Origin: Paenibacillus sp. CF384
Lineage (GTDB): Bacteria; Bacillota; Bacilli; Paenibacillales; Paenibacillaceae
Assembly: GCF_900106745.1 (NCBI RefSeq)
Contig: NZ_FNNV01000003.1
Location: forward strand, 186,001 to 250,000
Length of the DNA: 64,000 nt
Direction of reading: 5' to 3'
Part shown: piece after piece, positions 1 to 10,899 of the stretch
How positions within the stretch are numbered: the stretch's first letter is position 1
Layout of the letters: the number at the start of each line of letters is the position of its first letter
Position numbers and translations under genes: made by a program
The notes under the pieces: model-generated
Database searches by the model: none
What the model was told of the DNA's origin: nothing
What the model saw: only the letters and a program-made list of their open reading frames with translations

Positions 1-395
1 AGCATTACACGAAGGTTGGCGACAATACGATCAAGATTACCGACAATAGCGGCTACACGAACAACACGGGCTGGATTTTTGGAAATGTGACGAACGGTTA
101 CTTGCTTGAAGGTCAACCGGCGGATACTTGGGAGCGCGTGAAGAAGCTGAACGATACGGCTACGGTTCCGGCGCTCAGCGGGTTTAACTACAACGGCGAG
201 AATACGAAAGCGGAAGGCGCGAACATGGATTCCGTGTATAAGGAGTATGCGCCGGGTCTCGAGACCGGTACGATCGATCCGAACAAATACGTCCCTCTGT
301 TAGTCGAGAAAATGAAGAAAGCGGGCCTGGATACCGTGATGAAAGACAGACAGAAGCAAATCGACGAATGGGCTGCCGCAAACGGCAAGCAATAG
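1..395 (+). CDS. LipO-type extracellular solute-binding protein, C-terminal part
   Basis: This is the 3' end of a gene cut by the window edge; the reading frame is open from base 3. Residues read YTKVGDN and later GFNYNGEN, and the protein ends in a Lys/Glu-rich helix (KQIDEWAAANGKQ). That ending resembles the C-terminal DUF3502 region of LipO family sugar-binding lipoproteins of ABC importers in Paenibacillus. The family delivers oligosaccharides to a membrane permease pair. The signal peptide and lipobox would lie outside the window. The next gene is a membrane AraC sensor, a common partner of such transporters. The family call rests on the tail only. Confidence 0.7.
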   Translation, partial: HYTKVGDNTIKITDNSGYTNNTGWIFGNVTNGYLLEGQPADTWERVKKLNDTATVPALSGFNYNGENTKAEGANMDSVYKEYAPGLETGTIDPNKYVPLLVEKMKKAGLDTVMKDRQKQIDEWAAANGKQ

Positions 396-474
396 CAAGC
401 GTTCAGGGGCGTTTCCTTCGGGAGGCGGCCCTTGAGCGTTCTTCGCAACCACTACTAAGAATCGGGTGAGGCAC

Positions 475-2823
475 ATGTCTTTGATCTCGGCATTCAAATC
501 GAAACGCTATTTAACTCGAATTTGGTTGACCGTTACGTTGCTGACGGTAATTCTGCTGCTGGGTACATCGTTCTCCATCATGTTTACGTCCGAGAAAACC
601 GTGCTTCGCGTGCAGCAGACCGCCAGCGAGAAAGTCATGGGTCAAATTCGCTATAACGTGCTGCAGATGAATGAAGTGGTAAACGATACGGCGCAGTCGT
701 TATTTCTGAACAGTGATGTGAAGGTACTGCGGTATAACAAAGGCGACGACGAGCTGCTCTATCAGCGAATCAATGATTTGGACACGTTTGTAGGCATGTC
801 TTCGTTCTTGCATTCCGTATTTATCTACAACGGAAGCGTGGGGCGTTGGTACATTGGCAACGGGACGATTCGTGCGGTGTCGAAGCCTTATGAGATCAAA
901 TTCAACGCCTTGCTGGCGAAACCTGACGAATGGAAGAAAATGCAGTTGATTCCCGTCGATCTGGACCAGAGCGGAAGCGGGTTTCGCAAGGTGGATTTCT
1001 TCTCCTACATCATGTTCGATGCCTACGCCGGCAAGAAACCGGATGATTTGATGATACTCAATGTCAAATCCAAATGGTTATTCGACAATCTCGATATCAT
1101 GGCGCGAGATGAAGGGAAACAGACGGGCCAGGCTTACCTCATGGATGATCAAGGTCAAATCTTGAATGCGAGAAGCAAAGTGGAATCTTCCCTGCCCGAA
1201 CTGACAAGCGGCCTGCTGCCTTCAGTTAAGAACGGCATTACGAGCGGATACCGGATTATGAAGATCGACGGGGAGAAACAGGTCGTTTCGTACATGCAGA
1301 CCGGATTTCAAAATTGGACGATTATTCATACGCAGCCCTACTCCGAGGTGCTCAGCCAAGTGCAGCGGCTTCGCTGGACCATTCTCCTCTTGACTGTCGG
1401 ATTCCTGATCTTAGCGCTGCTTGTGACGGTGATCATATCGAAGCGGTTATATCGTCCGTTTGACCTGATGTTCCGATCGATAGTCTCTAATACGCCCAAG
1501 GATTTGTATACCGAAGAGACCGCGGGGAAGCAAGCAGACGAGATTGCCGTGCTCAGCGGGCTGTATGGTCATATGCTGGATCGGTTGAAAACGGCGGATT
1601 CGAGCCTGTCGGAGAACAAGTGGATTCTGAAACGGTACGCGCTCCGTAGATTAGTGCAGGAAAGCCACGGGTTATCGCCGGAAGAGTGGCGTGTTGAAGC
1701 GTTGAAGAACGGTTTAGCCATATCGGCCGAAGGTGAATTCCGCCTATGCGTTGCAAGGGTGGATGAGGCTGCGAAACGGTTCTCAGGTGACGAGTACTCC
1801 GAGAACAAGCTAATCCATTACGCGATTTCGAACATTTCGGAAGAGATTCTGGCAAGAAGCTATAAGATTGAAATAGTGGATTTAAGGCCGGATCATCTCG
1901 TGTTTCTCCTTCAAGCGAAGGAGGTGCATGAGGGAAACAGCGAGCGGTTGACAGCCATGCTGAAGGAGATACAGCAGGTGGTGAAGCTGTATTATCGCGT
2001 TTCCTTCTCCGTCGCGGTGAGCGACCTCTTCACGGACTGCCGCCAATGGTCGGCAAGCTACGCGCAAACGTTGGAATATGCCCAATACCGTCTGTTCTAT
2101 GGGCATGAATCGATCATGGACTCGGCGCATATAACCGAGCGTGAGCGAACAGGCAGCGATCCTGCGGTTCCGGTTGAGCTTGAGCGCAGATTGGTCGAGG
2201 GGATTCGTTCCGGAAGCGGAGAGCAGCTGGAGGCCGCATTAGATCGCTTCTTCGAGCTGGCGGGCAAGTTGGCGTATGATCCTTGCATGCACGCATTATC
2301 TTATTTGACGATGCTGATTAAGCGTACGGTCGCGGAAGTCAACGAGAACAAGCTTAGGCCGATTTCGCTGGATTTGTATCGACTGCATGCTGCCGTGCTG
2401 GAGCAGGAAACCCTGAAGGGCATGCATGAGGTGTACCGGCGCATTGTGCAGGAGCTCTGTTTGACGAGGAAGGAAGAACAGGATCTCGATCATAACGATA
2501 TTCTGATGGAGACGATCAAAGAGATTGTCAGCGCCAATTACCGCGATATGAATCTTTCGTTGCAGAGCATATCCGATATGCTCAAGATGTCCTCCGTATA
2601 TGTCGGCAGATTATTCAAAAAAGCGGAGAATCAATCCGTGGCGGAGTATATCAACGACGTGCGGCTGCAGCAAACGATGCTCCTGCTGGAGAAAGGAAAT
2701 TACACCGTCAATGAAATTATGGAGCTTGCCGGATTTAGCAATCAAAGCCATTTCTTTAGATTGTTTAAGAAACGGTTCGGCACGACGCCTCGCGAGTATC
2801 GGATGAAGAAAATATTGTCCTAA
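475..2823 (+). CDS. Membrane-anchored AraC family sensor/regulator
   Basis: A 782-residue one-component regulator. A membrane segment lies near residues 15-37, an extracellular sensor of about 260 residues follows (Cache-like by architecture), and a second membrane segment sits near residues 301-322. A cytoplasmic linker leads to a C-terminal AraC helix-turn-helix domain (about residues 680-782) with the typical second helix AGFSNQSHFFRLFKKRFG and ending TPREYR. ATG 475 is chosen because GGGTGAG lies just upstream; the in-frame GTG at 466 falls inside that ribosome site. It follows a solute-binding protein gene, so it probably senses an extracellular sugar and controls that transporter. The ligand is unknown. 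Confidence 0.85.
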   Translation: MSLISAFKSKRYLTRIWLTVTLLTVILLLGTSFSIMFTSEKTVLRVQQTASEKVMGQIRYNVLQMNEVVNDTAQSLFLNSDVKVLRYNKGDDELLYQRINDLDTFVGMSSFLHSVFIYNGSVGRWYIGNGTIRAVSKPYEIKFNALLAKPDEWKKMQLIPVDLDQSGSGFRKVDFFSYIMFDAYAGKKPDDLMILNVKSKWLFDNLDIMARDEGKQTGQAYLMDDQGQILNARSKVESSLPELTSGLLPSVKNGITSGYRIMKIDGEKQVVSYMQTGFQNWTIIHTQPYSEVLSQVQRLRWTILLLTVGFLILALLVTVIISKRLYRPFDLMFRSIVSNTPKDLYTEETAGKQADEIAVLSGLYGHMLDRLKTADSSLSENKWILKRYALRRLVQESHGLSPEEWRVEALKNGLAISAEGEFRLCVARVDEAAKRFSGDEYSENKLIHYAISNISEEILARSYKIEIVDLRPDHLVFLLQAKEVHEGNSERLTAMLKEIQQVVKLYYRVSFSVAVSDLFTDCRQWSASYAQTLEYAQYRLFYGHESIMDSAHITERERTGSDPAVPVELERRLVEGIRSGSGEQLEAALDRFFELAGKLAYDPCMHALSYLTMLIKRTVAEVNENKLRPISLDLYRLHAAVLEQETLKGMHEVYRRIVQELCLTRKEEQDLDHNDILMETIKEIVSANYRDMNLSLQSISDMLKMSSVYVGRLFKKAENQSVAEYINDVRLQQTMLLLEKGNYTVNEIMELAGFSNQSHFFRLFKKRFGTTPREYRMKKILS

Positions 2824-2850
2824 TTCTCCCAATATATTAAAATATTAACT

Positions 2851-2879
2851 GCCCCTATCAGGGCGGGTTTATTTATTTT
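2851..2879 (+). terminator. Weak terminator after the AraC gene
   Basis: A short GCCC/GGGC stem (2851-2854 with 2861-2864) is followed by a T-rich run. It lies just downstream of the AraC stop codon. The stem is only four pairs, so it may be leaky. Confidence 0.4.
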
Positions 2880-2994
2880 GCGCCATATTTTTACAAAAAA
2901 ATTTCTTGACAAATATGACATCTACGTAACAAAGGGTGAAATGGTGGACGAATCAAAATTTTCTGAAAATAGGATGCCAACTTTAAAAAGAGAG

Positions 2995-3002
2995 TGTATA
3001 AT
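2995..3002 (+). promoter_or_regulatory. Candidate promoter of the glg operon
   Basis: A perfect TATAAT at 2997-3002 lies about 80 bases before glgB. No good -35 hexamer is seen at 16-18 bases. A TTGACA at 2906-2911 further upstream has no matching -10. The rest of the gap between the AraC gene and glgB holds nothing else recognisable. Confidence 0.45.
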
Positions 3003-3079
3003 GAAATAAAAATCGCGCCTGCGTTAGTAAACATGACAATACCTTTACAAGTAGCTACACTAGGGAGGTGCATGCCATT

Positions 3080-5020
3080 ATGGCTAATGCGGCTGCAATC
3101 GGTCTATCTTTGCGCGATTTATATCTTTTTAACAAAGGGAATTTGTTTCATAGTTATCGTACATTTGGTGCGCATCCAATTCGCCTCGGCGACGAAACCG
3201 GCGTACGATTCACCGTGTGGGCCCCCAATGCCAAGCAGGTCCGAATCGTTGGTTCGTTTAACGACTGGAACGGGTACCAACATGAAATGGAGCTATACGG
3301 CGAAACCGGCGTATGGAGCTTGTTTGTTCCAAGCATCGGGCCCGGAACGGTGTATAAGTATGAAATTCAAACCATTGACGGCGCTCTGCTGCTGAAATCG
3401 GATCCTTATGCCTTTCAATCCGAGCTGCGGCCAAGCACGGCATCGGTTGTTGCGGAAGTATTCCATTTTAACTGGAATGATGGAGACTGGCATCAGCGTA
3501 AGCTAGAAGACAGTCCTTATCACGAAGCGATGCTCACGTATGAAGTCCACCTTGGTTCATGGCGCAATTGGGGCAAGGAGTTGTTCTGGACCTACGAGGA
3601 GATGGCAGGCGCACTTGTTGATTACGTCGTAGAGATGGGGTACACCCATATCGAGCTGCTCCCCATTACGGAGCATCCGCTCGACCAATCTTGGGGCTAT
3701 CAAGCAACAGGGTACTATGCACCGACCAGTAGGTATGGAACACCCGAGCAGCTTATGCATCTCGTCGATCGCTGCCATCAGCGCGGCATCGGCGTCATCT
3801 TGGACTGGGTTCCCGGTCATTTCTGCAAGGATGATCATGGATTGCGTGAGTTTGACGGGATGCCGATCTTCGAAGGAAAGAACTGGAAGCTGGCGGAGAA
3901 ACCGCTGTGGGGAACACTGGCTTTCGACTTTAGCAGCACGGAAGTGCAAAGTTTTCTCATTTCTAATGCGATCTATTGGATGGACGTATTCCATATCGAC
4001 GGTCTGCGAGTAGATGCCGTTGCCAGTATGATCGATCTTCATTTTGACAAACCTCCTGAGCTTTTCACCTATAACGCATTTGGCGGCACGGAGAATACCG
4101 ATGCCATCCGTTTTCTGAAACGATTGAACGAAACCGTTTTTCAGTATTTTCCGGACGCCTTAATGATTGCCGAAGACTCTTCTTCTTGGCCAGCCGTTAC
4201 TTCACCGACTTACATGGGCGGCCTTGGTTTCAACTTCAAATGGAATATGGGCTGGATGAACGACATGCTGCGCTACATGGCGCTTGATCCGAATGATCGC
4301 ATGCGTCACCATAACCTCATCACCTTCTCTCTCGTATATGCATTCTCTGAAAATTTCGTATTGCCGCTTTCACACGACGAGGTCGTCCACGGAAAACGCT
4401 CGCTCTTGAACAAAATGTCCGGCACCTATGAGCAGAAATTCGCACAGCTCCGCTTATTCTACGGCTACTGGATGACGCATCCGGGCAAGAAGCTGCTCTT
4501 TATGGGCGGTGAGTGGGGGCAGTTCGACGAATGGAAAGATGCTGAAGCGCTTGACTGGCAGCTTCTTGAATATCGTGCTCACGGGAGCATGCACCATTAT
4601 GTAAAATCCCTTAATCATATATATGGCGAGCAGCCATCGCTTTGGGAACGGGATTGCGATCCCGGCGGATTTGAATGGATTGACGTCCACAACGCCGCGC
4701 AAAGCGTCATCGTCTTCATGCGCCGCGGACATGCGAGTGGCGAGTTCATGGTTGTTGTCTGCAATTTCTCCTACCATCACTACTCCGACTATCGAATCGG
4801 CGTACCGGAATCCGGCGAATACCGGATCGTTCTACACAGTGAGGCGGTAACCTTCGGCGGTGTCTTGACGGACATCCCGGAAGTTCTATATAGCAAACCG
4901 GCACCATGGCATGGAAGGCCTTGCAGCATTTCGCTCGAACTTCCGCCGCTATCGATTCAATTGCTGGTACTTGCCAAGGGGTCACTTGACCGCAATGATC
5001 GCTTAACCACGCAGCACTGA
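3080..5020 (+). CDS. glgB: 1,4-alpha-glucan branching enzyme
   Basis: A 646-residue GH13 enzyme that introduces alpha-1,6 branches into glycogen. The N-terminal CBM48-like module ([20 protein letters not shown]) precedes the catalytic barrel. The predicted nucleophile is Asp312 in [10 protein letters not shown] and the acid is Glu365 in IAEDSSSWP; the third motif is [13 protein letters not shown] 3080 is chosen with GGGAGG 11 bases upstream; the GTG at 3068 lies in the ribosome site. It is the first gene of a five-gene operon for glycogen metabolism, with glgC starting 61 bases downstream. Confidence 0.95.
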   Translation: MANAAAIGLSLRDLYLFNKGNLFHSYRTFGAHPIRLGDETGVRFTVWAPNAKQVRIVGSFNDWNGYQHEMELYGETGVWSLFVPSIGPGTVYKYEIQTIDGALLLKSDPYAFQSELRPSTASVVAEVFHFNWNDGDWHQRKLEDSPYHEAMLTYEVHLGSWRNWGKELFWTYEEMAGALVDYVVEMGYTHIELLPITEHPLDQSWGYQATGYYAPTSRYGTPEQLMHLVDRCHQRGIGVILDWVPGHFCKDDHGLREFDGMPIFEGKNWKLAEKPLWGTLAFDFSSTEVQSFLISNAIYWMDVFHIDGLRVDAVASMIDLHFDKPPELFTYNAFGGTENTDAIRFLKRLNETVFQYFPDALMIAEDSSSWPAVTSPTYMGGLGFNFKWNMGWMNDMLRYMALDPNDRMRHHNLITFSLVYAFSENFVLPLSHDEVVHGKRSLLNKMSGTYEQKFAQLRLFYGYWMTHPGKKLLFMGGEWGQFDEWKDAEALDWQLLEYRAHGSMHHYVKSLNHIYGEQPSLWERDCDPGGFEWIDVHNAAQSVIVFMRRGHASGEFMVVVCNFSYHHYSDYRIGVPESGEYRIVLHSEAVTFGGVLTDIPEVLYSKPAPWHGRPCSISLELPPLSIQLLVLAKGSLDRNDRLTTQH

Positions 5021-5081
5021 TTGACAGCAATCATTACACCTACTGCAGCTAGCCGTTGCAGTAAAGAAGGAGAGTGTGTCC

Positions 5082-6248
5082 ATGGGCAGAAAACGTATGG
5101 TGGCCATGCTTCTTGCCGGAGGAGAAGGAAAGAGACTCGGCGTGCTTACGAAAGATGTAGCAAAGCCGGCGGTCCATTTTGGCGGGAAGTACCGAATTAT
5201 CGATTTTACTTTAAGCAACTGTGCACATTCGGGCATCGACACAATCGGCGTTCTGACGCAATATCAGCCGCTGGTCCTGAACACCTATCTCGGAATCGGC
5301 AGTCCATGGGGACTAGACCGACGCGACGGCGGAATGGCAATACTTCCTCCTTATGTCAAGCAAAAAGGCGGTATGTGGTATAAAGGCACCGCGAATGCAA
5401 TTTATCAGAATATGGGGTTCATCGATCGGTACGACCCCGACTATGTATTAGTGATCTCAGGCGATCACATTTATAAGATGGATTACGAGCTCATGCTGAG
5501 AGAGCATGAGGAGCGTGGCGCCGATGTTACAATCGCGTGCATTGAAGTAGGCTGGAAGGAAGCAAGCCGCTTCGGCATTATGCATGTTGACGATGAAGGT
5601 GCCATCACTTCGTTCGAAGAGAAACCGAAAGTGCCTACCAGCAATTTGGCATCGATGGGTGTTTATATTTTCTCCTGGCCGGTCTTGCAGCAGTATTTGG
5701 TTCGCGACGAAGCGAATCGGTTATCCGGCAACGACTTCGGCAAAGACATCATTCCGGCTATGCTTCAGGACGGCGTGAAGCTTCAGTCCTACACCTTCAA
5801 CGGGTATTGGAAAGACGTCGGTACGCTTGAGAGCCTGTGGGAAGCCAATATGGATCTGCTCTCGGAGAAACCGGCGCTTGATCTGAACGACCGCGACTGG
5901 CGGATTTACTCCGTTAACCCGAATCGACCGGCTCATTATTCTGCGGCTACCGCAGACATCGTAGACTCTCTCATTACGGAGGGCTGCTTAATAGAAGGGC
6001 TAGTGCATCGATCGGTGCTGTTCCATGGTGTCCAGTCCGGACTTGACAGTCAAGTGCGCGAGTCGGTCATTATGCCGAACGTTAAGATCGGCAAAGGGGC
6101 TCGTATCTACCGTGCCATTATTGGGGAAGGAGCCATAATCGGCGACGGGGTCGTGATCGGAAGTCCGGATTCAAGCGCGGTTACAGTTATCGGAAGTGAT
6201 GAACTCGTTACGGCTACTCATTCGTTGCAGGAGGTAGAGCAGTCATGA
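5082..6248 (+). CDS. glgC: Glucose-1-phosphate adenylyltransferase, catalytic subunit
   Basis: A 388-residue enzyme that makes ADP-glucose from glucose-1-phosphate and ATP, the committed step of bacterial glycogen synthesis. It shows the nucleotidyltransferase signature GGEGKRLG at residues 13-20, followed by [15 protein letters not shown], and a C-terminal left-handed beta-helix with isoleucine-rich hexapeptides. ATG 5082 has AAGGAG nine bases upstream; an in-frame GTG six bases earlier is too close to that site. Its stop overlaps the glgD start (ATGA), which indicates translational coupling of the two subunits. Confidence 0.95.
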   Translation: MGRKRMVAMLLAGGEGKRLGVLTKDVAKPAVHFGGKYRIIDFTLSNCAHSGIDTIGVLTQYQPLVLNTYLGIGSPWGLDRRDGGMAILPPYVKQKGGMWYKGTANAIYQNMGFIDRYDPDYVLVISGDHIYKMDYELMLREHEERGADVTIACIEVGWKEASRFGIMHVDDEGAITSFEEKPKVPTSNLASMGVYIFSWPVLQQYLVRDEANRLSGNDFGKDIIPAMLQDGVKLQSYTFNGYWKDVGTLESLWEANMDLLSEKPALDLNDRDWRIYSVNPNRPAHYSAATADIVDSLITEGCLIEGLVHRSVLFHGVQSGLDSQVRESVIMPNVKIGKGARIYRAIIGEGAIIGDGVVIGSPDSSAVTVIGSDELVTATHSLQEVEQS

Positions 6249-7357
6249 ACTCCAACATACTAGGTGTCATAAATCTTATCCACGAATCAGATGAACTAGA
6301 GTCCTTGACGGCAAGCCGCTGCTTGGCTACTGTTCCGTTTGGCGCACGTTTCCGGCTTATCGATTTCACGCTATCAAGCATGGTGAATTCAGGGATTACG
6401 AAGGTTGGCGTGTTCGCGCAAACCAAATATCGTTCCCTTATCGACCATCTGGGTTCCGGCAAGCACTGGGATCTGCATCATCGTCAGAGCGGATTGTTCA
6501 TCATGCCGCCTGTGACGGATGACGTGAACGAGGTGCGTCGCGGCGATTTGTATCACTTCTATCAGCACCGTGATTACTTTACGCGCTCGTCGCAAGAGTA
6601 TGTGCTGGTCACACGCAGTCATATGGTCTGCAATGTGGATTATGATGCCATGCTGTCTTCGCATAAAGCAAGCGGCGCGGACATTACGGTCGTTACGAAA
6701 GAGCAAACGGAGCTGTTTGGCGGCAAAGCGCGCAAGCTGCAAACCGACGAGAAAGGACGCGTCACGGCCATGCAGGACCATTACGGCCGGCTGGAGAGCG
6801 ATCTGATCTCGATGGAAATGTACTTGATGCGCAAGGAGCTGCTGCTTGAGCTCGTAGATACTTCGCTTGCGCAAGGACAGGATCATCTTGTCCGTCACGC
6901 GATTATGTCGCGAGTTAACGATCTCCACATACAAAGCTATGCCTACGACGGTTATCTTGGCGTCGTAAATACATTGAACAGTTATTACAAAAACAACATG
7001 CAGCTTCTCCGTCCTGAGGTGTGGAAGAGCCTGTTCTATGAGCCGGGCCCGATCTACACGAAAGTCAAGGATGAGCCGCCGGCCCGTTATGCCGAAGGGG
7101 CCAAGACGTCGAATTCCCTCGTAGCGAACGGATGTATCATCGAAGGAACGGTCATCAACAGCATTTTGTTCCGAGGCGTTCATGTACGCAAAGGAGCCGT
7201 TGTGCGCAACAGCATCGTCATGCAGAACGGTATTATCGGAGAGCATAGCTTCGTGGATCATGTCATCCTCGATAAGGATGTCACCGTGGAACGCAGCCGT
7301 GAGCTGCGCGGTGCCGAAGTGTCGCCATTCCTGGCAGTTAAGCGGAAAGTCATCTAA
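6245..7357 (+). CDS. glgD: GlgC-like regulatory subunit
   Basis: A 370-residue paralogue of GlgC that overlaps it by four bases. It keeps the fold ([22 protein letters not shown]-terminal hexapeptide repeats) but the N-terminal GGxGxRL nucleotide motif is absent; the protein starts [11 protein letters not shown]. In Bacillus relatives GlgD acts with GlgC as a non-catalytic or weakly active partner that stimulates the heteromeric enzyme. The same role is inferred here from sequence and position. Confidence 0.92.
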   Translation: MNSNILGVINLIHESDELESLTASRCLATVPFGARFRLIDFTLSSMVNSGITKVGVFAQTKYRSLIDHLGSGKHWDLHHRQSGLFIMPPVTDDVNEVRRGDLYHFYQHRDYFTRSSQEYVLVTRSHMVCNVDYDAMLSSHKASGADITVVTKEQTELFGGKARKLQTDEKGRVTAMQDHYGRLESDLISMEMYLMRKELLLELVDTSLAQGQDHLVRHAIMSRVNDLHIQSYAYDGYLGVVNTLNSYYKNNMQLLRPEVWKSLFYEPGPIYTKVKDEPPARYAEGAKTSNSLVANGCIIEGTVINSILFRGVHVRKGAVVRNSIVMQNGIIGEHSFVDHVILDKDVTVERSRELRGAEVSPFLAVKRKVI

Positions 7358-7426
7358 ATCCTATTGTTGTCGTCAGTCGTTGCAAATCTAGAGAGATAGA
7401 AAGTTGAGTAGAGGTGAAACCATACG

Positions 7427-8893
7427 ATGAATGTATTATTCGCTGCATCTGAAGCGGTGCCGCTCGTGAAGACGGGCGGCCTCGCTGACGTAGCTGGAGC
7501 ATTGCCGAAAGCACTGCGTTCTAAAGTCGGCGCCGATGTGCGCGTCATTCTGCCTAAGTACGATACGATTCCGGCTGAAATGGCGGAACAGTTCGAGACC
7601 ATTGCCACTTTTAACGTACGGCTGGGCTGGCGGGACCAGTACTGCGGTCTGCTCAAGGCCGAGATCGACGGCATTGTCTACTATTTGATCGATAACGAAT
7701 TTTATTTCAAGCGCGGCGTGCTGTATGGATATGGCGATGATGCGGAGCGGTTCGTATTTTTCTGCTTTGCCGTGATGGAGTCGCTGTATAATATGGACTT
7801 CAGGCCTGATATTATTCATTGCCATGACTGGCAAACCGGTCTTATTCCGTTCCTGCTCAAAACCAGATACAAACACGATCCGGCATGCCGCGACATCGCC
7901 TCCGTGTACACCATACATAATCTGAGGTATCAAGGGGTATTCGGGCGAGAGCTGCTGAAGGATCTGCTTGGTTCCGGGGATGAATTGTTTGGCTCGGAAG
8001 GCATTGATTTCTATGGTGCCGGCAACTGCATGATGGGTGGTTTGCGGTATGCGGACAAGCTGACAACAGTAAGCCCTACATACGCGGAGGAAATCAAGAC
8101 GGAAGCGTATGGAGAGAAGCTGGAAGGGCTGCTGCGTTACCGCTCGATGGATTTGGTCGGCATCGTGAACGGCATCGATACGGAACTGTTTGATCCGATG
8201 AATGATCCGGCTGTGGAAGTTCCATATCGAGGATCATTGCCTCGCAAAAGGAAGAACAAGCTTGCGCTTCAGCGTGAGCTGGGCCTGACGGAATCGGAGT
8301 CAACGCCGTTAATCGGTATCGTTTCCAGACTGGTCGATCAGAAGGGCTTTGACTTAATCGAAGCGGTACTGGAGCAAATCCTGAAGGAAGATGTTCAGCT
8401 GGTCGTGCTTGGTTCCGGCGATTGGCAGTTCGAACAAATGTTCCGCCGTGCCGAACTGAAGAAGCCCGGTCAAGTGACGACTTGGTTTGGGTTTAATGAT
8501 GGTCTGGCTCGCAGAATCTATGCCGGCAGCGATATGTACTTGATGCCTTCACAGTTTGAGCCTTGTGGACTAAGCCAGCTTCTCGCGCTGCGGTATCGGT
8601 CTGTTCCGATTGTTCGCGAGACAGGCGGCTTGAAGGACACCGTTAAAGCCTATAACGAGTATACTGGGGAAGGTAACGGATTTAGCTTTACGAATTATAA
8701 CGCGCATGATCTTCTTTATACGATTCGCCGAGCGCTTGAGTTCTATCGGGATGAGGAAGTGTGGCAGCGAATCGTAGCCAATGGTGCCAAAGAAGATATC
8801 AGCTGGACGCGTTCAGCGAAAGCCTATATGTCCTTATATAGTGCGATTGCGCCTAATCGAAAGGAGAATCATCAATGGCCCGTCATCTCGTAA
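7427..8893 (+). CDS. glgA: Glycogen synthase (ADP-glucose)
   Basis: A 488-residue GT5 glycosyltransferase that extends alpha-1,4-glucan chains from ADP-glucose. The N-terminal substrate loop KTGGLADV begins at Lys15, and the C-terminal domain carries VSRLVDQKGFDL, MPSQFEPCGLSQL and RETGGLKDTV, all typical of GlgA. A GAGGTGA ribosome site precedes the ATG. The gene overlaps the following GH15 gene by 19 bases, so the two are probably co-translated. Confidence 0.95.
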   Translation: MNVLFAASEAVPLVKTGGLADVAGALPKALRSKVGADVRVILPKYDTIPAEMAEQFETIATFNVRLGWRDQYCGLLKAEIDGIVYYLIDNEFYFKRGVLYGYGDDAERFVFFCFAVMESLYNMDFRPDIIHCHDWQTGLIPFLLKTRYKHDPACRDIASVYTIHNLRYQGVFGRELLKDLLGSGDELFGSEGIDFYGAGNCMMGGLRYADKLTTVSPTYAEEIKTEAYGEKLEGLLRYRSMDLVGIVNGIDTELFDPMNDPAVEVPYRGSLPRKRKNKLALQRELGLTESESTPLIGIVSRLVDQKGFDLIEAVLEQILKEDVQLVVLGSGDWQFEQMFRRAELKKPGQVTTWFGFNDGLARRIYAGSDMYLMPSQFEPCGLSQLLALRYRSVPIVRETGGLKDTVKAYNEYTGEGNGFSFTNYNAHDLLYTIRRALEFYRDEEVWQRIVANGAKEDISWTRSAKAYMSLYSAIAPNRKENHQWPVIS

Positions 8894-10842
8894 TTGGCAA
8901 TGGTAAAATACTGATTAATTTGGACCGAAACAACTACATCCGAGACATCTACTATCCTTTCGTCGGTCAACTGAATCATGTGGGAGGCCAATATTGTCGA
9001 TTTGGGATTTGGGCAGGCGGACAGTTTTCCTGGCTGGAAGATCCGGAATGGAAGTTTGAGCTGTCTTACGTTGAGGATTCATTAGTAACAAACGTCATCG
9101 CACGTAACGATCGTCTCGCTGTGGAGCTGCATATGAATGACGGCATTCATCAGAGGGAATGCATCTACATCAAGCGCGTAGTCGTGCGTAATCTAGGTTC
9201 AGATCCACGTGAATTCCGCTTGTTCTTCCATCATGATCTCATGATTGACGGCTCGGAGGTAGGAGACACGGCAGCCTATTATCCGGAGAACCATACGCTT
9301 TACCACTACAAACGCTCTTCGTATTTCATGTTCAACGGCTTCTCGGATGAAGGCGGCATCATGCAATATACGACGGGGATCAAGCGATTCCAATCCGCGG
9401 AAGGCACCTGGCGGGATGCGGAGGACGGAACGCTGATGGGCAACTCCATCGCGCAAGGTTCTGTTGACAGTACGATCAGCTTCCGTACTGTCGTGCCTGC
9501 AGGCGGAGAGAAGACAGTCTATTACTGGATGTCGATCGGCAAGAATTTAGAAGAAGTCAAATCTCTTAATCAATATGTGCAAGAGAGCCACCCGGAGAAA
9601 TTGTTGAGCCGAATCGTGATTTATTGGAAGCATTGGCTCCATCGCGCGGAGAATAATCTGGGTGATCTGAATGAGGAAGCGGCGAACATGTTCCGCTTAA
9701 GCTTGCTGCTCGTTCGGACGCAAACCGATGAGCGGGGAGCAATCGTAGCAGCGAATGACACGGATATTCTGCAATATAATCGTGACCACTACAGCTATAT
9801 GTGGCCGCGTGACGGAGCATTGATTGCCGATGCGATGTCTGCTGCAGGATTTCAAAGCGTAATCGCGCCGTTCTTCCAGTTCTGCGCGCAGACGCTCTCA
9901 CCGGATGGATATTTGTTTCACAAATACAATCCGGATGGAACGGTAGGCTCCAGCTGGCATCCGTATATCGTGCAGGGGAGCCGGCGCTTGCCGATTCAAG
10001 AGGACGAAACAGCGTTAGTGCTGTTTGCCCTGTGGAGGGATTATTCGCGCCATCAAGTCATCGAGCTGCCGCAGTCGCTCTATAACAATCTGATTCGCAA
10101 AGGCGCAGCCTTCCTGAGTCAGTATATGGAGCATAGCCTGTCACTTCCGAAGCCTAGCTATGATCTTTGGGAAGAACGTTACGGCATATGGACCTATACC
10201 GTTGCTTCCGTTTATGGCGGATTAATGGCAGCTGCCTTCTTCACAGAGTTGTTTGGGGATTACGAACGCAGCGATCATCTTCGCAATACGGCGCAATCCA
10301 TCAAACACGGGATGCTTACGCATCTCTGGGATGAAGAATCAGGCAGATTCGCGCGCGGCTTAATCCAGAAGGATAACCGCTGGGTGAAGGATATGACCTT
10401 GGAGAGCAGCTTGTTCGGTATTTGGGAATTCGGTGTGCTGCCTGTCGAGGACGAACGCGTCATCAAGACGATGAATGCGATCCGGGATGGGCTGACGATC
10501 CGAACAAGTGTCGGCGGCGTTGCGCGTTACACGAACGACTATTACTTCCAGCAGTCGGGAGATATCGAGAATGTGCCGGGTAATCCATGGATCATATGCA
10601 CGCTGTGGATTGCGAACTTCGAGATCGAATCGGCGAAGCAATTAAGCGACCTGGTTCGTCCTCGCGAAACGCTCAACTGGGTAGTCGAACACGCACTGTC
10701 AAGCGGTGTCCTGCCGGAGCAATTGCATCCGCTAGACGGCAGCCCGCTCTCCGTGGCGCCGCTCACATGGTCTCATGCGACTTATGTGCAGTCGGTTACG
10801 CGGTATGCAGAGAAATATGCGGAGCTCTCCGCCAAAGGATAG
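8875..10842 (+). CDS. GH15 glucoamylase-like glycoside hydrolase
   Basis: A 655-residue protein of glycoside hydrolase family 15 with an N-terminal beta-sandwich domain (about residues 1-270) and an alpha/alpha-barrel catalytic domain (about 280-650). Predicted acid Glu433 lies in DLWEERYGIW and base Glu615 in LPEQLHP; MWPRDGA and LTWSHA are further family motifs. There is no signal peptide, so it should act in the cytosol, releasing glucose from glycogen or maltodextrin. It sits where Bacillus glg operons carry the phosphorylase glgP, and it starts inside glgA. Specificity (alpha-1,4 or other glucan) cannot be read from the sequence. Confidence 0.87.
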   Translation: MARHLVIGNGKILINLDRNNYIRDIYYPFVGQLNHVGGQYCRFGIWAGGQFSWLEDPEWKFELSYVEDSLVTNVIARNDRLAVELHMNDGIHQRECIYIKRVVVRNLGSDPREFRLFFHHDLMIDGSEVGDTAAYYPENHTLYHYKRSSYFMFNGFSDEGGIMQYTTGIKRFQSAEGTWRDAEDGTLMGNSIAQGSVDSTISFRTVVPAGGEKTVYYWMSIGKNLEEVKSLNQYVQESHPEKLLSRIVIYWKHWLHRAENNLGDLNEEAANMFRLSLLLVRTQTDERGAIVAANDTDILQYNRDHYSYMWPRDGALIADAMSAAGFQSVIAPFFQFCAQTLSPDGYLFHKYNPDGTVGSSWHPYIVQGSRRLPIQEDETALVLFALWRDYSRHQVIELPQSLYNNLIRKGAAFLSQYMEHSLSLPKPSYDLWEERYGIWTYTVASVYGGLMAAAFFTELFGDYERSDHLRNTAQSIKHGMLTHLWDEESGRFARGLIQKDNRWVKDMTLESSLFGIWEFGVLPVEDERVIKTMNAIRDGLTIRTSVGGVARYTNDYYFQQSGDIENVPGNPWIICTLWIANFEIESAKQLSDLVRPRETLNWVVEHALSSGVLPEQLHPLDGSPLSVAPLTWSHATYVQSVTRYAEKYAELSAKG

Positions 10843-10847
10843 TAAGC

Positions 10848-10899
10848 AAGAAAACAGCAGCTATTGCGGCTCATGCGCCGCTCCAGCTGCTGTTTTCTT
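10848..10899. terminator. Bidirectional terminator between the glg operon and merR
   Basis: A perfect 15-base inverted repeat (10848-10862 with 10885-10899) with A/T tracts on both sides. The right arm lies inside the last codons of the convergent merR gene. Confidence 0.85.

Noticed and set aside
2994-3395. 133-codon frame across the glgB start
   Set aside because: It begins at the promoter -10 and runs in a wrong frame through glgB.
6389-7261. 290-codon frame antisense to glgD
   Set aside because: Fully inside glgD, no start signal and low-complexity His-rich composition.
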